DNA of 62,754 bases, taken from positions 1 to 62,754 of the forward strand of contig WELB01000330.1 in the NCBI GenBank assembly GCA_009602725.1. Reading direction: 5' to 3'. The notes below the pieces were generated by a model. The model saw nothing but the letters and a program-made list of their open reading frames with translations. It was not told where the DNA came from and ran no database searches. The translations under genes and the position numbers were made by a program. Shown in pieces: positions 11,641 through 23,536 of the stretch; the stretch's first letter is position 1; every line of letters starts with the position of its first letter. This DNA is from Spirogloea muscicola (lineage: Eukaryota; Streptophyta; Zygnematophyceae; Spirogloeales; Spirogloeaceae).

Positions 11641-13060
11641 AGGTGCGAGGCGTGAGCTGTAGTGACCCGACCCCCTCTACACAGGCTAATGGGCGGTCAA
11701 GTCCTGATTGGGTTCGGACGTAGGGATCAAGAAGCAAACCCTTACACCGTGAAGCTCATGAGTATCGCCCAGCGGAAGTCTTGCCCTGTGACGCTGCCGT
11801 CAGGCGGCCTTTCCACTTCCCAGGCAACAGCCCGCAGCTAGCCCACCAAGGGCCGGTGTCGTGCTATATCCCGTCGACGGCCTATTTGTGCTGATCTGAC
11901 TCGGACAGTTGACCTGGCTTGACACATGGCTTCCTGGGCTGGGTCATACACTTTTGTGTGCTAAGGATGTAGGACCACTATTCTCTCATTGCTTCCTAGG
12001 CTGGGTCATACACTTTTGGGTGTGATACAAGCTTAAGGATGGAGGACCACTTCTCTCCTCTTTCTCTCTCTCCCACCCTCTTTTCTCTCGGCGACCGCTC
12101 ATCAAATTCGGACGACAACAATGACCGCTCATCAAATGCGGACTACAGCAACAACGGAGCGATCACAAGGGCCAAAGAAGAAAGCGCGGTCAGATTAGTT
12201 GATGGCTGGGAAAGGCCAGCCCAAAGGAATGGACAAGGTCTGAAGGAACTGGAGTGCGACGCGGTGGCTGGGCGATTGGGGAACGAACGGCCGAAGATGA
12301 CCATGGTATGGTCGAGTCGGCCACTGAGACGGTGACGACGGTCCACGACAGCCGGCCATCCAGCTTAGCCAACCACCCGTAGCCAACGGCCGAACCTGAC
12401 CAATCAGACAGCGCTAGGATCTTCGCCGCGCCCGGCCCAAGTCGGGGCGAGCGGCCTCTGCGACGAGTCCGCTTCGCAAGGTCTACCCTCTTGCCACGAG
12501 CCACGCCTACGCCAACGCGGCGCCATAGAAGCGTAGAGCCTAGGGCAGGAGCCGCAGCAGCCAGAGAATCTTCGCACGGACCCGCTGCGCGATTTCGAGA
12601 AGTCGTGGTGATTCTGCGGTGAGCAGCTTTGAAAACTGTGCTGCGTATGGCAAGCTTTACACTAGTTTGAGCACCAGTTGTGACATCTCTGCTCTAATCA
12701 CACAGTTAGAGTCAGAATATCCTGGTTTGGATTCGAGCATAGGGTGTTTTGGAGACAACCCTCATACAGGAGAACGCCAACGCACATACGCGCACAGAGC
12801 GCAGCGGAAGTCTTACCCTGAGGCACCGCCCTAGAGCGGTGACTCTACCAATAGACTTACAGAGAGCCGGCAGGGCCCGCAGCGATGAGCTGCGGCGACG
12901 GGCTGGCAGCAACCGGCAGCAGCAGAGCTGTGGCGGCGGCGGCAGCAGCAGGCAGCAGCGGGGCTGGCTAGGCAGCACGAGGGCTGTGTCTCTCTCGGGC
13001 GTTGGCCAACTCCCGGAGTCTGACCAAGGCCCACTACTTATAGCCGTTCTCCTGCCACCC
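11641..13060. other. Gene-poor stretch with a local duplication and one hairpin tail
   Basis: A ~60-bp unit containing GCTGGGTCATACACTTTTG occurs twice in direct order, at about 11930-11988 and 11989-12056, followed by a CT-rich run. A minus-strand tail of the TGGACAAGGTCTG variety lies at 12204-12245. The motif CAGCGGAAGTCTT occurs at about 11772 and 12803. I recognise no coding sequence or RNA gene. Confidence 0.5.
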
Positions 13061-13073
13061 CTCCCCTGAGGGT

Positions 13074-13735
13074 GTGACGAGGGTCGCCCCCAAGGCCCGT
13101 CCAGTGATGCCCGTCCAGCTCCGCAATGGGGTCCCTCGGACGAGGCGTGTCGATCTGGTTGGCGTCCCCCTGGGAGGTGGCAAGCGGCTCCTCATGGTCG
13201 TCGTCCTAACCGACAGCTTCCGGACGAAGGGCCCCATTACTTCTGAGACCGGCTATGCTGTGAAGGTGGCCGAACAGAAGAAGTTGAACAAGTACAAGGA
13301 CCACCCGGCGGGTGATACCTTTTACCCCCTGGCCATGGACATCCATGGGTGTTACGGGGGTCGGTGGTCCTCGTTACTTTCGCTGCTGGCCTCTCAAGCT
13401 GACCAGCGGCGCCGGGAGCAGGGTGCTGCCCTTCCCGGTGGCTCGGTGCCTTTGGGTCTGGTGTCCTGCTACCGTATGCGACTGTCTATGTCCCTGCAGC
13501 GCTCCCAAGCGCTTGCTTTGCACCGCCGCGCTGGTCGCGCCCTTGCAGCAGCCTCTGGCTTGCGCAGCGGGGTTGCTCTTCCTCCCCTCAGCTCATCTGA
13601 CTTCCTACTGCTGACACGGGGGTATTGAGGGCGCCCTGTCTGCCTAGCCTTTGGCTCCGTCATGAACACCTGTATGCATCTGGCTGGCATTTCACAGCCG
13701 ATTCTTTCATATCAGCAGCCGCTTTCTTTTTTCTT
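13074..13735 (+). pseudogene. Non-LTR retrotransposon restriction-like endonuclease domain, subfamily 2
   Basis: A 5'-truncated copy whose remaining 184 codons (stop at 13626) are open. It carries the PD-(D/E)XK-like endonuclease: RRVDLVGVP, LLMVVVLTDSF (other copies have LLMDVV, so one acidic catalytic position is lost), KYKDHPAGD, FYPLAMDIHG, then the terminal RMRLSMSLQRSQALALH, RAGRALAAASG and SDFLLLTRGY. The 3' UTR runs to about 13735 and contains GGCTGGCATTTCACAGCC, a potential hairpin. Near-identical copies lie at 27669 and 32500. In R2-type elements this domain nicks target DNA. Confidence 0.75.
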
Positions 13736-14195
13736 TTTGCCGGCTTCTCTATGGGCGAGCACTTTCTTTCCTTCAGACCTTGTCCATTTCTTGCGCGCAG
13801 GCCGAGCTTTGGCGGCGGCCTCCGGCTTCCGTCAGGGCGACGTCTTTCCCCCGGCTAGCTACTCCGACTTGCATCTCCTGACTAGAGGTTACTGAGCGTC
13901 CTCTGGCTGATGTCTTCGTCCTACTCCAAAGGCACCTCTTTCTTTGGCTTGGGATATTGTCCATTCTTTTTGGGCTGGCTTTGCCAGCCACTCTTCTCTG
14001 TGGGCGAGCACTTCTCTCTTTGGGCTCACAGCCACCAGTCAATTTGGCCGCGCATTCAGCCCCTATCCTCAATGGGCGAGCTCTTTCTTTCTTTCTTTCT
14101 TCTTGGCCCCCTTCTCGTACTTTGTTCATTCTTGTTTGAGCTGGCTTGTCCAGCCCCTATCCTCAATGGGCGAGCCCTTTCTTTCCGATGTTGGA
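13736..14195 (+). repeat. Cluster of stacked non-LTR 3' tails with one short C-terminus
   Basis: Hairpin tails lie at about 13738-13765, 13960-14015, 14060-14095 and 14125-14190. A short C-terminal coding relic (RALAAASGFRQGD to LHLLTRGY, stop near 13893) sits between the first two. The order fits repeated 5'-truncated insertions at or next to older tails. Confidence 0.7.
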
Positions 14196-14361
14196 AGGAA
14201 ATGCGTGTATATTAAGAGATGGGGAGGCCATGTGTGGCCAAGTACAAAGGCAAGCACATTGGACAAATGTACGTCACCTGCTGCTAAGCTGACCCGCTCA
14301 GTAACCACGAGTCAGCACATAGAGGTCGCTAGCTGACGCTCGAATACCGGACGGCAATTGA

Positions 14362-14602
14362 CTAGCTCTTGTGCCAGCAGCTAAGGCTCGACCAGCTTTC
14401 TGATGCAGAGCATACGCCTGAGCTCGTTGCAAACAGGTTGACACTCGACGTCGCAGAAATGAAATGCAAGGGAGCCGGCAGCATTGAAGCCTGGCAGACT
14501 CGGCCGCCTCTCGATGGCCTGTCGGGCAAGCCGCTGAAGGAGATCCAACCAGCCACTGCCGGAGGCCCCGTGAGAGAGAAAGCGCGCGGTGCGCATGGCA
14601 TT
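14362..14602 (-). pseudogene. Non-LTR C-terminal fragment nested in the 3' UTR of the next element
   Basis: The minus strand reads WLDLLQRLARQAIERR and GFNAAGSLA, with a later NELRRMLCIRKLVEP and stop, matching the segment after the endonuclease in intact copies. It interrupts the 3' UTR of the large element ending at 14670. That 3' UTR (CACTTAGCCAGCTCAT...) resembles 54354-54500. Confidence 0.55.
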
Positions 14603-14669
14603 AAAGAGAGGCCATTTCAAGCTTTACAAAAGTCCTGATAACGGGGAAATGAGCTGGCTAAGTGGGGCA

Positions 14670-17600
14670 CTAGTATCCTCGAGTGTGCATATACTGATCT
14701 GACAAGCTGAACGGAGGAGCCAGACCACTACCACGGAAGTCATTAGCCTGGCCTAGCGCACGCCCAGCACGCTGGTGTATCGCGAGTGCCTGTGAGCGCT
14801 GCAGACTTAACGACAGCTGCATTCTGTAGCATGCAAGGATGGCTTGCGGGACGCCAGAATGCCCTAAGCTACCCGCCCAAGTACGTCGGCGGGCATCAAC
14901 ATGCTGTCCCAGGCGATGGAGGAGGGAAGTCCACTTCGTTCCATAGCCGCCGTATATGTTCATGGCACATGGGAAGAAGTGGTCGCCCCCGGGGTGTCCC
15001 TTATGATGGCGCTCCTTCTTCTCCGCATGATGTGTCACCCAACCTGGCACAGTCGGCGTGGGTGCCCCTGGTTGGAATGCGTCGATGAGTACGACGTCGA
15101 GGAGAAGACGAGGCCCACCGCTCCGGGGGGCTAGCAACCACATCCAGACGCCTGACGTAAGGCCTGACACGCTTCTGGATTACCGGCATGATGCCCGGCA
15201 CCTCCATGGCCGCATGATAACCTGCCTCGCGCACCAAGCCATACATAGCGTCTCTGAGAAGATTGTGGGAGGCATTACGTTCACTTCTCTCAACAGATCG
15301 AAGCATGTGAGCTGCCAATGAGATCTCATCCTCTGAACGATTGCCACATTCACAATGTCGAAAGCCAGCCAAACTAAGCGGAGGGAGGCCGAGGTGGTGA
15401 TGGACGGCCGTCCGGAAGAGGTTGTCAGAGAGCCGGAGGAAATCGTGGATCGGCAGAGCGTTGAGCCACTCCAATGCCCCCGTAGAGCTGATGGAGTGAA
15501 GACGTGAGAGCCCACGCCCATCCTCCTTGAGCAGAGCCTTGAGGTGGCTCACGGCATGCTCATTGGCTGCCCGTGAAAAAAGCGAGCTTGAGCCTTCTGG
15601 TCGGAGCATCTTGCCCACGCTGCAAAATCGACTTGATCTGCCGCGAGTGATGGAAGGAGCGGAGGAGGTCTCTGCGAGCGTCAGAGAGGGAGGTTGGAAA
15701 GGGCAGGGTCCCATTTGCCATTCCAGCTATTGCTGGGGCCAGTACTGGCTGACCCCACCTAAAGAAGCGCGTTGAGACTGTGGAGGCCACTTTGGCCCAA
15801 CACCCAAGGTGTGCCGCGCGAGCCAGGTGAGCCAGTGGGCGGCAGCCAAGGCCGCCCTTGCCTACAGGGAGCGTCATTTGGAGGAGGGCGGCAGGCGATG
15901 CAGGGAGTGCCGAGTGGTCCAGCAGAGCCTGTTGGAGGCTGACATCCCCAGCGACATATATGTTGTCCAGAGCGGTAGTGGGAGGAACTGCCCGCTGCAG
16001 GTATGTGGGGCGTTGGGCCACGCACCGAGTTAGGATAGCAAGAGCCAGCCGGGAGTCATGCAAAGCGGGGAGGGCTGGGAGAGTTACACTTTCGCTCAAG
16101 GGTTGCCTGCAACTCCTGCACCATATGAGCTGCCTCGCCCAGAGTGACTCCAAGCACCACCATGCCGAGGGGGGGGGTCTGGCACCCTACCGGAAGCTGA
16201 AGGGTGGGAGGTATGCCGACTGGCGACCATGCCGTACATTTGTCGGGGCGGACTGTGAGGCCGAGAGAGTGGAGTTCACACTCCAAGGTGCTGAAGGCTC
16301 GGGTGACATCTGCAGGGGGGCGCACCAAAATTTGTCATCTGCATAGCTAGGCAGAAGCACCTCTGGGTGGGCCGCCGTCGTGGTGCGCAGCGCATGAAAA
16401 TGAGCCAAAGCAAAAAAGAAACCGCCAAGAAAGTCGCCCTGTCGGGTGCCTGTGTATGATGTTAGGACAACCCGCGAGGTGCCCGCTCCCCATAGTAAAT
16501 TAGATGCAGCACCATACATGCAACGAAAGAACGGGACAAGTGAGGGAGAGAAAGTGCGGAGCTCCTCTGCGATTGCTCCGCGGTCGATGCAGTTGATTGC
16601 GATATTACATCGACGGAGAATGCCAGCCAGCTAGGGTTGGTGTCCATGACCACCCTCAGGCCATGGACAACTGCTTCTGCACCTGCAGAGAGCCCCGCGC
16701 CGAACTGGTGGGGGAAGAAAATGGAGCTGGGCTGCTTCCACGTGCTGCTGGAAAAGTGCCTTGGAGACCAGGCGTGTTAGCACTTCGCCCATGGCGATGG
16801 GGAGTACGCCCCCTCTTGGTTTGGAAAGGGCGAGAAGGGTGCTGCAACTCAGAGCCGCCCGAGCCTTGGGGGTGAGGAGGCCATGCGCCACCGCCTGGCA
16901 CACTTTGTGGAACAAGGAGAAGTTGCCCGCCTCATCGTCTAGCCAGAGCTCACGGAAGTGTTCAAACAGCCAGCCCGATGGCCCGCCAGCTGCAGCTGTC
17001 CGGCTCCGTATCAGCGCCGACCGGAGAGCAGCCAAATCGAGCTCCACTGGTGTTGGGGATTGAAAATTGTCAAGCCAGGGCGGAAGGGAATTTTGGGCTG
17101 GGGAATGAAGGGCTTGCAGGGCAGCCAGTGTGTCGGCCTTGTGGGTGCCGGCTTAGCTTGATTCAAGGCTTGGGCGGCGCGTGAGAGATCCCTGGCACGG
17201 CCAAAGCGTGCGGCGCAGCGGACGGCTGTTGCGGCTGGGGTGGCAGGGGTCGGCCGATTGGCATTGAACACCTGGACAGCAGCCCGATGCTCTACCAAGG
17301 GCTGCTCCCATGCACCGCCCTCGACGAGTTGGAAGCGCGCCAGTAACACTGCTCGCTGGCCTGGTCCACTTGGTAAAGGTCCCAGGAGTAGTCGAGGGAG
17401 GAGCTGGAATACCGTTCACGCAGCGTCATCAAAGCTGCTGCGCGCCATGCGGACGAGGATTGGCCGGGCTGGACATTGCAGGCGAGGCCGTGCCCAGTGT
17501 GGAATGTGCCTCAGGGTGGCAGGCTGGGCTCGAGAAGATGTGTATCCAGGTCGAGGAGCTTCGCCCAACGCCACTGAGCGGGCGAGGGAGCTGGGGGAGC

Positions 17601-18340
17601 GGGTGCCAGCACTGGGGTGCCGGGCTGCCGTCGTCGGGAAGAGGCCTCAGCACGGGCTTGGGCCTGCAGCGAGGCGCGATTGGCTTTCTTGGAGCAGTGG
17701 TGCTCGTGCATGCGAACGCCCCGCCGGCTAGGCCAGGGCTGCTGGCAGTACCGGCAGGTCCTGGGGACAGCTGTTGCGGCGGGGCTTGTAGATGAACTGC
17801 TGCAGCTGCAGAGGTGGCGGGAGTTGGTAGGAGAGGCGGGAGGACTGGGGCCATCGGGGGCTGGGTGGCCGAAGGGGCAGGATCTGCAGCCAGGGTTGCC
17901 CCAGAGCCGGGGGGGGGGGGGGCTCGTCGATGGGGGCCTTGACGGCCCATCCTGCGGCCATTTCCGGAGGAGCTGCTGGAGGAATGGGAGGCCACAGCAA
18001 AGGCGGGAGGGTTGGGAGGGTTGGTCGAGGAGGCCAAGCCGGGGTCAGCAAGCCGAGCTATCTCATCAGAAGCAGGGACGACAGGGGGGGGCTTGGGCTC
18101 CACGGCCATCGTCGGGGAGGAGCGTGAAGAAGCGTTGAAGGAGTGAGAAGGTCGGCCTTGGGTGGCAACGGCAGCCCTCGTCGCAGCTGTCGAGCTGCGG
18201 GTGCCGTAAGGGCGAGTGGCGCGCCGCGGCGGGTTGCGCGCCGCGTCTCGACCTTCGGCGGACGCCGCCATGGCGGTGGGGTCGGCCAAGCGGTGGGCGG
18301 CGGCAACGGCGGGGAAATGCGGGGGGGGGGGGCGGGGTAG
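14670..18340 (-). mobile_element. Nearly full-length decayed non-LTR retrotransposon (zinc finger-RT-endonuclease)
   Basis: One ORF with several frameshifts runs from an ATG near 18271 to the stop at 14670. In order: an Ala/Pro-rich N-terminus; a C2H2 finger near 17700-17750 (CRYC, 12 residues, HEHH); RT blocks AAAGGPSGWLFEHF and VLPIAMGEVLTRLV near 16850-17000, GDFLGGFFFALAH near 16420 and the active-site YADD near 16340; GLGCRPLAHLARAAHLG near 15830; CECG...H...R near 15350, degenerate in the last ligand; and the endonuclease LLLDVVLIDAF, HFFPCAMNIYGGYG and terminal HTRGY. Zinc finger plus C-terminal restriction-like endonuclease is the plan of R2/NeSL/HERO-type elements, which reverse-transcribe at a nick in chromosomal DNA. 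It cannot make an intact protein. Confidence 0.85.
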
Positions 18341-18341
18341 N

Positions 18342-19627
18342 GGGGGGGGCGGGGAGAGCCGTTTAAATCATTGTGAACGTCAATGGCCCAGGGACGCGAA
18401 GTCATGGCCTGGAGGGTGGTCAGCGTACTTGCGCTCCTTGTTCCGGGCCGCCAGACCCGACCGCACGCCCAGCGAGTGACGCCGACTTGGCGGAGTTGGC
18501 GGAGTCGACACAATCTGTGGGTACCACATGCGCAATGATGCACGGACCTCCTCTGGGCGGGATGGCGACTAGGACAGCGCGTCGGGTGTGGAGCTGTCCT
18601 TTGGCGCCCAGCTGAATGGGGCATAATTGTCATGTCTTCCACGGCCACCTTGTAGCCGGCCTCCATGAACACACCCAGCATGCTGTGGTAGTGTGAGGCC
18701 GTCCGCTCGCCGTGCGCCCCCGTGCGCGCAGCGGAGCTTATGGGCAGCCAGCTCCGCATGGTTTTCGTGGCAGGCACCGCACTCGCAATCGAGGACCCCA
18801 ACGAGGCAGGGAGGGAGGAGGCCCAGGAGCCGGTGGATCTCGTCCTGAAAACCTCGTCTGGTATCGTGAGCGCCGCGTATATTAGTAGAGCTAAAAGGCA
18901 CGCCGCCGCCCCTGGGAAGGAGGCTGAGAGGAGGCGGGCGCGCCCTCGGAGGTCGTGCGGCGGAAGGAGCTCTACCACCTCGTCATAGGCTTTTTGCAGC
19001 TGCGGGTTGCTGCGGGTTGTTGCAGCTGCGGCCCTTCTGCCACGGGAGGCGCACACACAGGAACATCAAGGCCAGCATCGCGCCCAATGGACAGAGTATC
19101 CGGAGGAATGAGCGGGTGCACCTCTGTGGGCCCTTTACTCATCAAGGGCGGAGGTGGGAGAGCAGGTGCCCCTTGCGTCTCAGGAGCGGGAGGCGATATG
19201 TGCTCCCTCGTGAGTTGCTCCTGCGCTAAAACAGCCCGGACAGAAGGGATGGGGCCGCACGCCGCGACGGCCACAGCAGGCGCCGTGTCGGCGGGACTGG
19301 CACGCCCTGAGCAGGAGTGCGCGTGAAGAGACCCCTGTTGTTCTTGCAGGTATTCGGACAGTCGGGCACTGCACACGCGCAGGCATCGCTGGCGGGTGTG
19401 ATGGTGGCGGCGGAAATTGAGGGGGGGGCGAAGGGGACGATGGCGATGGGGAGGGGATTGACGGTGGGGGTGGCGGCTGAGGCGGCGTGGACACGGAGTC
19501 GGGGCCGGTTGGGAGGGCGAGCTGCGGCCTGGCGAGCTTGGCCGGTGGGTACGCGGGGCTCCGGCTCCGGGGGCGGCATCGGGAGCGCACGGACGGGGTG
19601 GCGGCGGGCGGTGTGGCGGCTGCGGGA
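18342..19627 (-). mobile_element. Second non-LTR copy with the RT region deleted
   Basis: Minus-strand, Pro/Ala-rich N-terminal-like sequence (about 19620-19060) includes CAVPDC and TCKNNRGLFT near 19350, a possible degenerate zinc finger. It joins directly, near 19000, to LQKAYDEVVELL and then DCECGACHENH...HKLRCAHGG near 18750, the cysteine/histidine region before the endonuclease. The RT between them is absent. The copy stops in a poly-G/C run at the single N (18341), where the next element's 5' end begins, so the junction may be an assembly join. Confidence 0.65.
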
Positions 19628-19984
19628 GGAGCTTTTCCAGCCCCTCCTCAATGGGCGAGCACTTTCTTCCTCTCCTTTCGTCAGGGGGAGTGCCTCCCAG
19701 CCGCTAGTCCTCACTCGTAACTACTGAGTGGTCCATCCTCCCCCCGTTCTGACAGCTTCTTTGGGACCCTTCGTAGCTGCTAAGCGCTTTTGGCCCCTTC
19801 GGAATTTTGTCAATACTTCTCGCGCTGGCTTTTCACAGCCCTTGCCCCCATTAAAGAAAGTGCTCGCCCATTGAGGATAGAGGCTGGAAAAGCCAGCCCA
19901 AGAAAGACTGGACGAAGGACGAGAAGGGGCCAGGGGAAGCAAGAGCTACTTCCTCCGCAAGCATTACCTTGCAGTTGATTAGCC
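19628..19984. repeat. Opposed non-LTR tails that truncate RLK-H
   Basis: A plus-strand tail and C-terminal relic occupy 19628-19735. A second plus-strand tail with GCGCTGGCTTTTCACAGCCC runs to about 19850, and a minus-strand hairpin tail occupies 19855-19915. The remaining 70 bases lead to the abrupt start of RLK-H homology at about 19985. Confidence 0.65.
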
Positions 19985-20920
19985 ATGAGAGAGGTCCAAG
20001 CTGAGGTGGAAATACTGAGTAGCATCAGCCATCGCAATTTGGTTCCGCTACGGGGCTGGTACATCCCCAAGGACAGCAATGTGGACATGCTGCTCATCTA
20101 TTCATTCTTGCCCGGCGGGACTCTTGACCAATTGGCGCATGGAGGACATGGCGTGCCTCCAAAGCCAGAAGGGTTTGATCACTGGGCTGCACGTAAGAAG
20201 GTCATCTTGGGTGCAGCAGCTGGGCTTGAATACTTGCATCACGAGTGCAAACCTCGGGTGCTGCATAGGGACGTCAAGCCAAGCAACATCTTGTTGGATG
20301 AACATGGTCAAGGGTATGTGACGAGTTTTGGGCTTGCACGGATCTTCCAGGAACATGACACGTACGTTTCAACCATGGCTGCGGGTAAGTTCCAATGCCC
20401 TTCAATGTCCATTGAGCTGTATCGTAGGCCTCACTGGCATCGTCCAAGAAGGATGTCTTGTACATGCTGGTAGAGGCACCTCAGACTGCACTATTGGCCA
20501 TCTTTCCTGCAACTCATGAACTCGTCACGATGATGCACATGGGCAGGTACAGTCGAGTATGTCGCTCCAGACTGCTTCCTAGGCCAAGTGACTGAATACA
20601 GCGATGTCTTCAGTTTTGGAGTGATGCTTCTCGAGACAGTCACTGGCAAACGGCCTGTTGACCATTTCTTTCAGGACAAAGTGGCAACTGGGGGCAACTT
20701 GATCATGTGGGTGCGATCCTGCCTTCGCACCAAATCTTTGGAGTGCGCTGATATGGCGCTTGCTCCACTCGTTCCCCAGAAAGTGGAAGAAATACGGGGT
20801 GCCTTAATGGCAGGGCTGCTTTGCTGCTCCGATATCCCAAAACCAAGGCCAAGGATCCTTGACGTTGTTGAGATGCTCCAAAATTTTGGAGCATTTGGTG
20901 CTGGGTTGACGTTTCCTTAG
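19985..20920 (+). pseudogene. Truncated LRR-RLK kinase domain RLK-H
   Basis: Only the kinase remains. Exon 19985-20384 begins at REVQAEVEILSSI, so the signal peptide, LRRs, membrane span, glycine loop and ATP-binding lysine are missing. It keeps VLHRDVKPSNILLDEHGQG, but DFG has become SFG in VTSFGLARIF. Exon 20547-20920 gives GTVEYVAPDCFLG through VVEMLQNFGAF and a stop. Exon joins match RLK-A and RLK-D. The upstream border is a pile of retrotransposon tails. Loss of the metal-binding Asp and of the N-lobe means no catalysis is expected. Confidence 0.8.
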
Positions 20921-21550
20921 TAACTTGTAGCTACCGGGTGACTTGGATCTATCCACTTGTGCATATCTCTCTTGTGACCATACGAATGCCTTCCATGAGA
21001 CTCCTGGAGGTCAAGGTTTAACGCGAGGAGACAATATCTATATACTACTAAGGTCCATGTCGGTGCGCTGCCCCCCCGCTCAATCTGCTCTTCTGACCAT
21101 GGTGTTTGACATGTAGCACGACACAGCAAGAAGCGGAGCTGTGAGACACTGACAACTCGAAAGAGAGGGCGATAGAGCGAGGATAGGAAGAGTCAGAGGG
21201 GAGTCAGAATGGTTGGCGAGCATGGTTGGGCACAAAGAAGGCAGACATTGAAGGGAATGGCGAGAGGGAGCAGAAGAGAGAGTGAGGGTGTGACGGAGGA
21301 GGGAAACTGAGAGGTGGCCAGCCCTTTGGCCTGGCCGGCGTCCCATCTGCGTCCCAGTAGAATTGTGATCAATGGGATTCATTTTAGCTATGCCCGTTCT
21401 GCTGCGGTGGCAAAAGCAGCTATGGTGTACCCACTCACAAGTATGGTCGTCACAATTGTGACAGTGAGATGATGGCACATGAAACTGACCGGTTGTAAAA
21501 TGCTCATTCGTGTAGAGAATGAATGACGCACACGCAGGCTGACAGAGACG
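20921..21550 (+). repeat. RLK-family 3' flank, second copy
   Basis: Co-linear with 10737-11300 downstream of RLK-A, with shared blocks GACTCCTGGAGGTC, CTGACCATGGTGTT, a GAGAGGGAGCAG purine run and GTATGGTCGTCAC. No gene is evident within it. It supports duplication of whole RLK loci. Confidence 0.6.
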
Positions 21551-21833
21551 AATCATGAGAGGTAGTATGCTTCAATGTTAAAAGAGTTGCTGGGGCGCAG
21601 CCTCGCTGACTGAATGTCTGTTGTGGGGGTTGAGGAGGCTGTCGGCCATCGCGGCGGAGGTGTGGACGAGGCAGGGGCTGTGTCATGCGCAAAGGCGTCA
21701 ATGCGAGATGGCGTCGATTGGGCCGATATAGAGACAAATGCTGACGTATACGAGCTATGTGATACACAAACCAAACAAGAAAGTGGTTGCGCTGGCCATG
21801 CCAACAAGAAGGCAGTCCGTCGAGAGGCCATTG
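21551..21833. other. Unassigned bases downstream of the gypsy element
   Basis: Non-coding sequence between the RLK-H flank and the last recognisable codons of the gypsy polyprotein. The 3' LTR would be expected here for a minus-strand element, but I could not find a matching copy above 25.9 kb, so no LTR is called. Confidence 0.4.
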
Positions 21834-21929
21834 TCACCAATCGTTCATCTCACGCAATGTCAACAAGGAAAAATCAGAGGTCCAAATTTGAACCTGTGAT
21901 TTCCCACCCCCCCCAACTGTGAGTCCTGG

Positions 21930-22094
21930 CACAGGATGAGAAGTTGGGTAAGTATCTGAGCACTTGACACAAAACCAGTCATCTTGCGGTATAGAAGTCA
22001 TGGGTGGAGTGAGGCAGTGGATATGCCAACCTTTGTTACAATGAGAACACAAAAGCATTGCAGCCACCTGATCAGCTTGTTGGCAGACTGCTCA
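21930..22094 (-). pseudogene. PHD finger at the integrase C-terminus
   Basis: In the same frame as the integrase the sequence reads VCQQADQVAAMLLCSHCNKG, then WHIHCLTPP and DDWFCVKC. This is the Cys4-His-Cys3 spacing of a PHD finger, except that the expected first Cys codon is TGA at 22092-22094 (one base from TGC or TGT). PHD fingers commonly read histone H3 tail methylation, so a role in targeting integration is plausible. That role is inference, by analogy with chromodomains of chromovirus integrases. Confidence 0.7.
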
Positions 22095-22379
22095 GAAACC
22101 CATTGTTTAGTTGTAGCTGGTGGTGTCTAGATTGCTAAGATGGCAAGGAGCAATGTTCTGCACATGATCGCTGATGATGCGATTGCACGAGCCACGAAGC
22201 TTAACAACACCGGAAGGATGTTTCTCCACCACCTGTAAAATCAGTGGTCCGGTTGACGAATCTAAGGCGTCTTGGGGTGTGACCTTGACATACACAAAGT
22301 CACCCACATCAATAGTTTTCGGGGTAGGTGTATACTTGCCACTACGAACAGTAGCATACCGATGAGTGTCGCGATGCTG

Positions 22380-23340
22380 TGCAATGCACAGGTTGTCCAA
22401 TGCCATTGGCATGTGTTATTGGAAGAATTTGCCACGTGCTGTGCAAACCTGCTGCTAAGTCACAGGGTCATCGAGCTTAACAAAATCAGTAACTCTGCTG
22501 ATATTAGCAGGAATAACGGGGTGTCTACCGAAGAGTAAAAAGTACGGACCATACTTGGACAGGGGAACCTGATTCGACAGACGATATCCCATGACCAACC
22601 ATGGCAAAAATCAATCTCAATGTGCTGAACCATGTCTCAGAACATATTTTTGCAAACCCCTTCTTATTGTTTGCACCATCCTTTCTGCCAATCCATCAGC
22701 TTGTGGATGATCACGAGAGGTAAGACGATGATCAATGTAAGATTGATCCAACAGCTTCTGGATGTCACCCTGAAATTCAGAGCCACGATCTGTGAGTACT
22801 TCTGCCGGAGCTCCATATCGTGTAAGCACGGCAGTGCGAAAAGCATCAGCGATGAATACAGTGGATTTCGTTGGGATTATAGCAACTTCGACCCATTTTG
22901 AAAAGTGTTCAATCATAATCAGAATGTAAGGTCGTTCGTCATCGCCTTTGCCGTCGCCTTTGCGTAACGGTCCGGCTAGGTCAAGATTCCATCTGTAGAA
23001 GAGTCCTGCAATTGGTAAAGGATGTAAAACAGGTGACTTCAAAGAGAATGTGCTGCGGATACGATCACATTCCTCACATTGTGACAAAACCTGCTTGACA
23101 GTGGCAGTCAACCCATACCACCAAAATTGAGGCATAAGAAGACTAATCGTACGCTTAACTCCGAAGTGGCCATAGTCGGTATGGACATCTTGTACGAGTT
23201 GCAAGCGTGAAACAGGAGAAGGGACAACCTGATGTCCATAATCCTCGTGAGGTCGCATCAACTGGTTGTTTTGCCGAACATATCTTTTAGCTCTGTGCTT
23301 GATGCGATCCTTCTGGATGATAGTAGTATTGGGTAGGTAG
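22380..23340 (-). pseudogene. Gypsy integrase
   Basis: An HHCC zinc-binding module is seen as HTDYGHFGVKRT followed by CEECDRI near 23070-23190. The DDE core gives WNLDLAGP (about 22980), LTDRGSEF (about 22785) and QADGLAERM (about 22690). The C-terminal part after stops at 22617 and 22611 still reads MGYRLSNQVPLSKYGPYFLL, then GDFVYVKV and GPLILQVVEKHPSGVVKL, a GPY/F-like tail. The frame is intact apart from point stops. Confidence 0.85.
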
Positions 23341-23536
23341 GTCCCAGTCTGAAGATGATGTAGAACTGGAACATCCAACCATACATCTTTTGAAAAGAAA
23401 CTATCATCAGGAGCATCAATAGCACAAGCCACTGGAGAATACTTGGCGAAGCGAGCCAAATAAGAAGCAGGATTGCTGGGAAGCACAGGAACAGTGGCTA
23501 TAGACATCAGAGCAAAATGATCATTCACACTTGTTG

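Noticed and set aside
17617-18138. Gly-rich plus-strand open frame
   Set aside because: Reverse complement of the Pro/Ala-rich N-terminus of the minus-strand non-LTR element.
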